A stretch of DNA of 64,000 bases, taken from the NCBI RefSeq assembly GCF_002285905.1, contig NZ_CP016305.1:1-64000 (forward strand), read 5' to 3'. This document shows, piece after piece, positions 57,463 to 64,000 of this stretch. The position numbers were made by a program, and so were the translations under genes. How positions within the stretch are numbered: position 1 is the first letter of the stretch; each line of letters opens with the position of its first letter. The notes under the pieces were generated by a model. It worked only from the letters and a program-made list of their open reading frames with translations, searched no databases and was not told the DNA's origin. This DNA comes from Rickettsia sp. MEAM1 (Bemisia tabaci). Its GTDB lineage: Bacteria > Pseudomonadota > Alphaproteobacteria > Rickettsiales > Rickettsiaceae.

Positions 57463-58332
57463 ATGAACAAAATCTCAGCTTTTATCATTACTAAAAATGA
57501 AGCTGCAAGGATAGAACGGGCTATAAATAGCGTAAAAAATATTGCTGATGAGGTGATAGTTGTAGATAGCGAAAGTACCGATGAGACTGTAGCAATCGCT
57601 GAAAGCTTAGGAGCTAAGGTAATAGTCAAGCCATGGCTTGGTTATGTAGGGCAGAAATCTTTTGCTGAAGATCTATGTAAAAATGATTGGATTCTTAATA
57701 TTGATGCTGATGAAGAACTTTCTAAAGAGCTGCAAGACGAAATAGAATATATTTTTGCCTCTCAAAATCAAGATCGTTATTTGGCTTATCAAATAAAGCT
57801 TTTAATAATGCATCGTAATGATATACGCCCTAGAATTTTTGCTCCTTATAATAAATGCACTAGATTGTATAATAAAAAATTTGCTAGTTTTGCAAATACT
57901 ATAAATAGCACCACTCATGATTCGGTAGTATTTAATAAGGATGTTGATTTTGCAAATAAAATCTATACATTAAATGAAGCTGCTTATCACTATTCAGGTA
58001 CTTCGATTGAACAGCTAGTAGCTAAAGCAAATTTTTATTCCAGTGAGCAAGCAAAAGATTTAATTAAGCAGGGTAAAAAACCATCGAATATTCGAATAGC
58101 AACCGAAATGATATGGTGGTTTTTCAAAGCATTTTTTATTAGAAGATATTTTGTATTCGGCTTTAATGGTTTTGTAGATTCAATGATTTTTGCTTTTGCA
58201 AGATTTTTGCGGCTTGCGAAATTAAGGGAGTCATCACTTCTATGTCATCCTGCGACTCGATCGCGGGATCTCAAGAAACAGTTTGTTATACAAGATCCCG
58301 TGGCGGGGCCACAGGATGACAATATTGTATGA
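57463..58332 (+). CDS. Family 2 glycosyltransferase, C-terminus extended by a repeat
   Basis: The 289-residue protein has a GT-A fold: SAFIITKNEAARIERAINSV, VIVVDSESTDETVAIAE and the metal-binding ILNIDADEEL. It is of the WaaE/KdtX type that adds a sugar to the LPS core. A hydrophobic C-terminal segment (MIWWFFKAFFIRRYFVFGF) would associate with the membrane. The last residues (about 260-289, CHPATRSRDLKKQFVIQDPVA onward) come from an RPE at 58244-58320. Confidence 0.85.
   Translation: MNKISAFIITKNEAARIERAINSVKNIADEVIVVDSESTDETVAIAESLGAKVIVKPWLGYVGQKSFAEDLCKNDWILNIDADEELSKELQDEIEYIFASQNQDRYLAYQIKLLIMHRNDIRPRIFAPYNKCTRLYNKKFASFANTINSTTHDSVVFNKDVDFANKIYTLNEAAYHYSGTSIEQLVAKANFYSSEQAKDLIKQGKKPSNIRIATEMIWWFFKAFFIRRYFVFGFNGFVDSMIFAFARFLRLAKLRESSLLCHPATRSRDLKKQFVIQDPVAGPQDDNIV
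58244..58320. repeat. Palindromic element forming the 3' end of the glycosyltransferase gene
   Basis: A 77-bp inverted repeat, GTCATCCTGCGACTCGATCGCGGGAT at the left and ATCCCGTGGCGGGGCCACAGGATGAC at the right. It encodes most of the gene's final 30 residues. Confidence 0.82.
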
Positions 58333-58358
58333 CAATTTAGAAAAGTAATAAATAACTT

Positions 58359-59597
58359 ATGAAAGAAAATTTTAACGTTAGTAAATTAAAGAATGGTTTA
58401 ACGATTTTAACATATAATATGCCTTATGTTAATTCGGTAGCAATAAATTTGATAGCCAAAGTTGGTAGCCGTTATGAAAATCCTGAAGAAGAAGGGATAT
58501 CTCATTTTCTTGAACATATGGCCTTTAAAGGCACTAAAACCAGAACAGCAAAACAAATAGCTGAAGAATTTGATTCCATAGGCGGGCATTTTAATGCTTA
58601 TACTGGTCATGAAAAGACAGTATATTATTCAAGAGTATTATCTGAAAATTGTAATAAAGCACTAGCAATAATTGCTGATATAGTACAAAATTCTGCTTTT
58701 GCTGAAGAAGAAATAGCAAAGGAGTATCAGGTAATTTTGCAAGAAATAGCACATGCTCAAGATAATCCTGATGATTTAGTATATGAAAAATTTTATAATA
58801 GTGTTTTTAAAGATCAGCCACTTGGTAAACCGATACTTGGAACAAGTAAAACGCTTGAGACTTTTAATAGAGATCATTTCTTAAACTTTACAGGTAAGCA
58901 CTATAATGCTGAGAATTTTTATTTATCGATTGCAGGTAATGTTGACCATGAAGAAATAGTAAAAGAAGCAGAGCGTTTATTTTCTTCTTTAACACGAGGA
59001 GAGAAAAGTAATTTTTCACCTGCAAAATATATAGGCGGTCATAGCTTTATAAATAAAGATTTAGAGCAAACTACTTTAATATTAGGTTTTGAAGGAACAT
59101 CTTACATTAATTTAGAAAGGCTTTATCAAACTCAGCTACTTGCTATAATATTTGGCGGTGGGATGTCTTCAAGATTATTCCAGCATATTCGTGAAAAATT
59201 AGGGCTTGCATATGCAGTAGGTAGTTATAATAGCCCATATTTTGATAGCGGAGTATTTACTATTTATGCAAGTACGGCACATGATAAATTAGAGCTATTA
59301 GCCGCAGAGCTGAAGAACGAAATAAAGAGAATGGCAAAGCAAGTAAAACAAGAAGAGATCGAAAGAGCTAGAACACAAATCCGCAGTAATTTACAAATGG
59401 CTCAAGAAAAAGTAGCTTATAAATCGGAAGAAATAGGCAAAAATTATGCTGTTTTCGGTAAATATATCTCACCTGAAGAGATTATGGAAATTATCATGAA
59501 TATAAAAGCCGAGAATATAATACAAACAGCAGCTAGAATATTTAGTACTAACGCTACATCTGCTGTTATTGGTCCTAATAGCTTAAGCGGGTTTTAG
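58359..59597 (+). CDS. M16-family zinc peptidase (processing-peptidase type)
   Basis: The 412-residue protein begins like the mitochondrial processing peptidase beta subunit and bacterial homologues. It has the inverted zinc motif [11 protein letters not shown] (HxxEH, about 48-58), the distal Glu in [15 protein letters not shown] and the second-half [28 protein letters not shown]. It probably degrades or trims peptides, either secreted or cytosolic. Rickettsia are relatives of the mitochondrial ancestor, so the resemblance is expected. Confidence 0.92.
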   Translation: MKENFNVSKLKNGLTILTYNMPYVNSVAINLIAKVGSRYENPEEEGISHFLEHMAFKGTKTRTAKQIAEEFDSIGGHFNAYTGHEKTVYYSRVLSENCNKALAIIADIVQNSAFAEEEIAKEYQVILQEIAHAQDNPDDLVYEKFYNSVFKDQPLGKPILGTSKTLETFNRDHFLNFTGKHYNAENFYLSIAGNVDHEEIVKEAERLFSSLTRGEKSNFSPAKYIGGHSFINKDLEQTTLILGFEGTSYINLERLYQTQLLAIIFGGGMSSRLFQHIREKLGLAYAVGSYNSPYFDSGVFTIYASTAHDKLELLAAELKNEIKRMAKQVKQEEIERARTQIRSNLQMAQEKVAYKSEEIGKNYAVFGKYISPEEIMEIIMNIKAENIIQTAARIFSTNATSAVIGPNSLSGF

Positions 59598-59604
59598 TAA
59601 TTTT

Positions 59605-59890
59605 GTTACGTAAATACCAAATACGCCATTGCGAGTGGGCATTGCCTGCGTAGATCGGAAAACGCCCTAAGGTAGTCATCTAGTTGCTTATACCTGCGGC
59701 ATCCAGAAAATAATAAAAAATACTAATTTTATTAGTATTTTTTAGCTGGCTCTAGTTCATAAATCACGGGATAACAGGGGAAAATGATCCAAGCAACAAT
59801 GCTTTACGAGTGAGCGTGGCAATCTTAGGAGTATCATACTGTTTCATAAGATTGCCATGCTCATTTTATTCGCCGAGTTCATGACGATTT
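59605..59890. repeat. Intergenic palindromic repeat cluster
   Basis: Includes a near-copy of 4510-4643 (GTAGTCATCTAGTTGC to TCACGGGATAACAGGGG) and a degenerate GGCAATCTTAGG/CATAAGATTGCC unit. No gene is seen. Confidence 0.7.
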
Positions 59891-59914
59891 AGTACGCTTA
59901 ATACCAAAAAAAAT

Positions 59915-60060
59915 TAGACCTCTTGCATAACCTCCTTCTAAAGGTAATTTGTACGTCGATCCGGTACTCGGATCCTCACGTACTTCTTTGTACGCTGCGG
60001 TACGAGGTGAAGTGTCTCCTTCAAATTCCTCTTTATAAGATAGGTTATGCAAGAGGTCTA
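59915..60060. repeat. 146-bp element with 19-bp perfect terminal inverted repeats
   Basis: The ends TAGACCTCTTGCATAACCT and its exact complement bound 146 bp. Inside is a smaller palindrome with GTACGTCGATCCGGTACTCGGATCCTCACGTAC-like symmetry. It encodes nothing and resembles a MITE in layout. It belongs to neither IS type in this window. Confidence 0.8.
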
Positions 60061-60076
60061 TTCATTACCCATAAAT

Positions 60077-61846
60077 CTAGGTTATTAAGCCTTTCACTTG
60101 TGAATTCCATAATTTTTGATAAAGCTTACTATTTTTTAACAGCTCTGAGTGGCTACCGTCTTCAGTGATACTACCTTTATCAAAAACTAAAATTCTATCC
60201 ATATTAAGCAAAGTCGATAATCTATGAGCAATAACTATCACAGTTTTATTTTGCATTAAATATTCCATTGATTCTTGAATTAAGCTTTCTGTTTCGCTAT
60301 CTAGACTACTTGTTGCTTCATCAAGAATTAGGATAGGTGCGTTTTTTAAGATAGCCCTTGCTATAATAACTCTCTGACGCTGACCACCTGAGAGGTTATT
60401 ACCACGCTCGCCACACATAGTATCGTACCCTTCTGGTAACTTACTAATCACCTCATGTATATGAGCGGCTTTTGCTGCTTCAACTACCTCCTCAAATGAT
60501 GCTTCTTTACGACCATATCTAATATTTTCTAAAATAGTACGATGGAAAAGTATCGGTTCTTGTGGGATAAGGCTAATAGCTTTTCTTAAAGAATCTTGCG
60601 TTACATTTTTGATATTTTGACCATCAATTAAAATCATACCATCTTCGATGTCGTGTAATCTGGTAATTAAGCTAATGAAAGTTGTTTTACCTGATCCAGA
60701 AAAACCAACTAATCCTACTTTCTGCTTACTAGGAATTAATACTGATTTATTACGGAATAAATTACTATTGTGATGATAATTAAAGGTAACATTTCTAAAT
60801 TCAATAATGCCGTCTTTTATATCTAAAGGAGAGGCGTTTTCTATATCGGTTATAATATGTGGCCCCATTAGCGATAGACCTTGGTTAAACGCCCCCACCT
60901 GTTCAAACATATCACCAATTTCTTGCGTTAAGTCCCAAATATTATCCGACACATTTATGCATAATGTTAATACCAGCACACAATCACCTATGGTTATAGC
61001 GAGTTCACTACGAAGTGTTGAGAGGTAGTAAATCATGACAAAAATCATTATCGAGCAAGAAGTACCAAGAGCATAACGAAGTTTGAACATAAAAAACTGC
61101 ATGGTTTGTTCATCAGCTACGGCATTTTCTACCCTTGTTTCCAAATGTTGACGCTCAAATTTATGAGAAGTGAACATTCTAACCGCATTAATATTACTAA
61201 TTGCATCAACAATACTACCAGCGACAAGCGATTGGCTTCGTGCATAATTTAGCGAATATCTATTAATGTTACCTGAAAATAAAACGCTAAGCCCTAAGAA
61301 AACTGTAATCCAGATAATAAATATGGTGGCAAAAATATAATGTACCGAATATAGAGCCACTAATGCAAAAGCAATAATTGCAAGCTTACGGAGAATTTTC
61401 TCGCCAAATATCGAAATTATCATTTCAAATGATCTAGCAGTCTCAGTAATTCTATTGCTAATATGCCCTGCTAAATTGTCTTGAAAGAATTTATGGCTGT
61501 GATACTGGGTATAATTATAAAGCTCATTTAATATCTTTCCTTTAATAACCAGCATAGTTTTTAAATATAAATAATCGTATGAGCGGTAAGCGATATTAAT
61601 TCCCTCCCACCAAAGAGCATAAAATACTGCCCAATAAATCATTGAAGATAAAAGATTATGTGCATTATCGTCACTGAATGACTCAATTAAATCGATAATC
61701 TTTTGCAGTAATATACTATCAACTGCCGGAATCATACCAAATATAATACAACTAGCAGTTAATAAAAGAATTTTAACTTTATCGAATTTTAAAAAATAAA
61801 TACCTAAACTAAGCGTCGATTTGGATAAAGTAGGATATTTTACCAC
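60077..61846 (-). CDS. ABC exporter, fused permease and ATPase (MsbA-like)
   Basis: The 589-residue half-transporter has an N-terminal six-helix permease domain (about 25-310) and a C-terminal ATPase domain. The ATPase shows Walker A GFSGSGKTTF, Q-loop IPQEPILF, signature LSGGQRQRV, Walker B ILILDEATSSLD and H-loop IAHRLST. It would work as a homodimer exporting lipids, peptides or drugs; the substrate is not evident. The 146-bp inverted-repeat element lies just after its stop. Confidence 0.92.
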   Translation of the reverse strand: MVKYPTLSKSTLSLGIYFLKFDKVKILLLTASCIIFGMIPAVDSILLQKIIDLIESFSDDNAHNLLSSMIYWAVFYALWWEGINIAYRSYDYLYLKTMLVIKGKILNELYNYTQYHSHKFFQDNLAGHISNRITETARSFEMIISIFGEKILRKLAIIAFALVALYSVHYIFATIFIIWITVFLGLSVLFSGNINRYSLNYARSQSLVAGSIVDAISNINAVRMFTSHKFERQHLETRVENAVADEQTMQFFMFKLRYALGTSCSIMIFVMIYYLSTLRSELAITIGDCVLVLTLCINVSDNIWDLTQEIGDMFEQVGAFNQGLSLMGPHIITDIENASPLDIKDGIIEFRNVTFNYHHNSNLFRNKSVLIPSKQKVGLVGFSGSGKTTFISLITRLHDIEDGMILIDGQNIKNVTQDSLRKAISLIPQEPILFHRTILENIRYGRKEASFEEVVEAAKAAHIHEVISKLPEGYDTMCGERGNNLSGGQRQRVIIARAILKNAPILILDEATSSLDSETESLIQESMEYLMQNKTVIVIAHRLSTLLNMDRILVFDKGSITEDGSHSELLKNSKLYQKLWNSQVKGLIT

Positions 61847-61997
61847 TATAATGTTACCTCATATTTTAAAAAAGCAGTGTATTTAACTTAATTTTTTTGT
61901 AAAAATATACCTAAAACTATTAAATATATTGAAAACTCTTGCTTCTTGCTTTAAATAGTGTTACAAAAATCAGAAAATAAACTCAAAATCATTAGAA

Positions 61998-62270
61998 ATG
62001 CAAGAAAAAGAATTATCTAATAATTTTTTAGAAGAACAAGAAGACATGAAAGATGATAATTCTCCATTCTTCGATGTAAAATATATTTGCCAAGCAAGTC
62101 TATTAATTACTGATTCTATCCGTAAAGGATATGATGTTACGCAATTGCCAAACGGTGATGTTAATGTTACAGAAGTAAGAATAGTAAATGTTCATTATAA
62201 TTGGAACTCCGAAAAAGGAAAATTTATTAAAACTAATCAGATAGAATTTGATAATAGCAACGGCGGCTAA
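61998..62270 (+). CDS. Small conserved Rickettsia protein (DUF2671-like)
   Basis: This 90-residue acidic protein has the core FFDVKYICQASLLITDSIRKGYDV and VNVTEVRIVNVHYNW. I believe it belongs to a small Rickettsia-restricted family (DUF2671), from memory only. It has no signal peptide or membrane helix. An alternative ATG at 62046 would remove 16 residues. It lies 43 bp upstream of cydA in the same direction and may be co-transcribed with it. Confidence 0.68.
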   Translation: MQEKELSNNFLEEQEDMKDDNSPFFDVKYICQASLLITDSIRKGYDVTQLPNGDVNVTEVRIVNVHYNWNSEKGKFIKTNQIEFDNSNGG

Positions 62271-62313
62271 TTAAATCAAATACAGAAATTTATTATTTAT
62301 GGTTTTGTAATAT

Positions 62314-63675
62314 ATGGAATTTGATCAAGTATTATTATCAAGAATTCAGTTTGCTTTTACCATAAGCTTTCATATCATATTTCCCGCATTTACTATAGGT
62401 CTTGCAAGCTTTTTGGCAGTTATTGAAGGCTTATGGTTAAAAACAGGAAAAACTGTTTATCAGGAAATATATAAATTTTGGGTAAAGATTTTTGCAGTTA
62501 CTTTCGGTATAGGCGTAGTTTCTGGCGTCGTAATGTCGTATCAATTTGGTACTAATTGGTCAAATTTTTCTGATAAGGTGGGCAACGTACTTGGTCCATT
62601 ACTCGGCTTTGAAGTTTTCACTGCTTTCTTTTTAGAATCCTCCTTTCTCGGCATCATGTTATTTGGCTTTAATAAAGTCAGCAAAAAAGTACATTTTATT
62701 TCTACTTTTATAGTTGCTATCGGTACTGTTATCTCAGCTTTTTGGATACTTTCAGCTATTAGCTGGATGCACACCCCTACCAGCTTTGAAATTAGGGATG
62801 ATGGGCTTTTTTATCCTTTAAATTGGCTTGAGATTATCTTCAATCCTTCTTTCCCATATCGTTTTCTTCACATGCTTACGGCAGCTTATCTAACCACTTC
62901 GTTTGTTATTGGCGGTGTAGGAAGTTTTTATTTACTAAATAACCTCTATAAAGAACATGCTAAAATTATGCTTTTTATGGCAGTATTAATGGCACTATTT
63001 GTTGCTCCTGTTCAAGTATTTATTGGTGATCAGCATGGCTTAAATACTCTTAAATATCAGCCTGTTAAAGTTTCGGCTATGGAAGGAATTTGGGACACAG
63101 AAAAAGGGGCAGCTTTAAATATTATTGGCTTTCCTGATAAAGAAGAGGAAAAAACAAAATATGCTGTGCAAATACCATATGCTAGTAGCTTAATCTTAAC
63201 TCATAGCTTAGATGGTGAAATAAAAGGACTAAAAGAATGGTCAAGAGACGAACGTCCACCGGTTGCTACAGTATTTTATAGCTTTCGTGTCATGGTCGGG
63301 ATTGGTTTTTTAATGGTATTTACTGGCATCGCCGGATTATATCTTTATTTAAAGAAAAGATTATATAATGCTAAATGGTTTCAATATTGGTATATGTTAA
63401 TGTCACCATCAGGCTTTATTGCAGTTTTAGCCGGCTGGTTTGTCACTGAAGTAGGCAGACAGCCTTATATTGTCTATAATATTTTAAGAACTGCCGATAT
63501 GGCATCACCGGTGCTAGGCAAATATGTATTTATTTCTTTGATGGCTTTTATAGTAGTATATATGATTGTTTTCGGGGCAGGAATGTATTACATATTACGC
63601 CTAATCAAACAAGGAATAAAAGCCATAGATAATTCAGAAACATATGGAAAACTTGGGTTAAATAATCCTTTCTAA
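62314..63675 (+). CDS. cydA: Cytochrome bd-type ubiquinol oxidase subunit I
   Basis: CydA carries haems b558, b595 and d of the terminal quinol oxidase in the inner membrane. The 453-residue protein has the expected helices. It has the N-terminal QFAFTISFHIIFPAFTIGLA with the haem-ligand His, FGIGVVSGVVMSYQFGTNW, GFEVFTAFFLESSFLGIMLFG, and GWFVTEVGRQPYIVY near the end. The Q-loop is short, as in the CIO group. The cydB gene, which normally follows, is not seen in the 325 bp after cydA. Confidence 0.95.
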   Translation: MEFDQVLLSRIQFAFTISFHIIFPAFTIGLASFLAVIEGLWLKTGKTVYQEIYKFWVKIFAVTFGIGVVSGVVMSYQFGTNWSNFSDKVGNVLGPLLGFEVFTAFFLESSFLGIMLFGFNKVSKKVHFISTFIVAIGTVISAFWILSAISWMHTPTSFEIRDDGLFYPLNWLEIIFNPSFPYRFLHMLTAAYLTTSFVIGGVGSFYLLNNLYKEHAKIMLFMAVLMALFVAPVQVFIGDQHGLNTLKYQPVKVSAMEGIWDTEKGAALNIIGFPDKEEEKTKYAVQIPYASSLILTHSLDGEIKGLKEWSRDERPPVATVFYSFRVMVGIGFLMVFTGIAGLYLYLKKRLYNAKWFQYWYMLMSPSGFIAVLAGWFVTEVGRQPYIVYNILRTADMASPVLGKYVFISLMAFIVVYMIVFGAGMYYILRLIKQGIKAIDNSETYGKLGLNNPF

Positions 63676-63727
63676 ATTTCTACTTTTAGCCTTTCCAGCA
63701 TTTAAATTTCATAATCCCAAATACAAT

Positions 63728-64000
63728 TTATTTATTAGACTCTGCTATTTCTGCTTTTAGCTTTTCTACTTGTTCTTTTGTTAAATCAGTAAATTCCATA
63801 ATCTCACCCACGGGTTTTCTTTTTATAAGCATTTTCTTTGCCATTTCTATACTTTTTTCAGCCTTACCTTCGGCTTTACTTTCTTTTTTAGCTTTTTTAA
63901 GCGTATTAGCTTCGATCATAAGCCATTTTAAGCGGTCTTCATAAGTGTTTCGCTCTTCTTCGTTAAAATTCATAACCTCAAGTACGGTCAAGGCTTTCTT
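63728..64000 (-). CDS. Rpn/PD-(D/E)XK transposase-like nuclease, C-terminal part (cut by window edge)
   Basis: The frame is open to the right edge and carries the typical C-terminus of Rpn family recombination-promoting nucleases: VLEVMNFNEEERNTYEDRLKWL, then a charged helical linker (KKAKKESKAEGKAEK) and the C-terminal helix. The nuclease core would lie beyond 64000. It occupies the place where cydB would be expected. Confidence 0.75.
   Translation of the reverse strand, partial: KKALTVLEVMNFNEEERNTYEDRLKWLMIEANTLKKAKKESKAEGKAEKSIEMAKKMLIKRKPVGEIMEFTDLTKEQVEKLKAEIAESNK

Noticed and set aside
4448-60060. CRISPR arrays among the many intergenic repeats
   Set aside because: The repeats are dispersed inverted repeats without regular spacing or unique spacers, and there are no cas genes.

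Overview
The window looks like the chromosome of an obligate intracellular alphaproteobacterium of the genus Rickettsia. It is very A+T-rich with decaying intergenic DNA. It carries many copies of the Rickettsia palindromic elements (RPEs), several of them inserted in frame inside genes (uvrC, ileS) or at gene ends (mnmA, a glycosyltransferase, an AbrB-type gene). The gene set also fits the genus: a lone purC, ProP/MHS-type transporter paralogs, split SpoT-like genes, ankyrin and TPR proteins and small toxin-antitoxin modules. The insertion sequence load is high for the genus. I cannot name the species.

Layout. 1-4.7 kb: a cut-off IS256-family element, uvrC, and a second IS256-family element with an IS200-like element inside it. 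4.7-9.4 kb: infB-nusA-rimP, preceded by a strong hairpin terminator. 9.5-11.3 kb: a nitric-oxide response locus. An hmp-like flavohaemoprotein gene is split by one stop codon at the domain boundary, and a divergent nsrR faces it across a 41-bp palindrome that matches the NsrR consensus. 11.2-13.0 kb: an IS200-like copy broken by a second IS256-family type. 13.0-16.2 kb: tlyA, rph, grpE and a PerM-type permease. 17.0-20.3 kb: ileS, broken by a 1-base deletion inside an RPE. 20.4-23.2 kb: a frameshifted ankyrin gene, a 200-bp direct repeat and a dead IS256-family copy. 23.3-26.4 kb: lepA and prfB with its programmed frameshift. 26.6-32 kb: gene fragments and IS elements. 32-37 kb: ankyrin, a secreted STAND/TPR pseudogene, a (p)ppGpp hydrolase domain and a broken MFS transporter. 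37.6-42.2 kb: an unknown gene and the mraZ-rsmH-ftsL-ftsI division cluster. 42.3-45 kb: IS200, a TA remnant, half an MFS transporter and an Hda-like gene. 45-52.6 kb: thrS, purC, hisS, an APC permease and mnmA. 52.8-57.4 kb: TA genes, a glycosyltransferase-like gene, ctaG, rpoH and a decayed GIY-YIG gene. 57.5-64 kb: a GT2 glycosyltransferase, an M16 peptidase, an ABC exporter, cydA and the edge of an Rpn-type gene.

Mobile DNA. Seven IS200-like copies (561 bp when complete, one catalytic tyrosine HUH transposase) all lie in the same orientation, each between TTAA and TT on the transposase strand. Two IS256-family types are present: type a of about 1.37 kb and type b of 1357 bp. Two insertions still have perfect 8-bp target duplications. 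IS ends have rewritten the 3' ends of nsrR and the permease with the same tail.

The most interesting points are the NsrR-flavohaemoprotein locus with its in-frame stop at the globin/reductase linker, the broken essential gene ileS, a palindrome related to the IS200 end sitting in frame inside a gene, the secreted STAND/TPR pseudogene, and several undescribed small palindromic repeat families. No rRNA, tRNA or CRISPR array was recognised.
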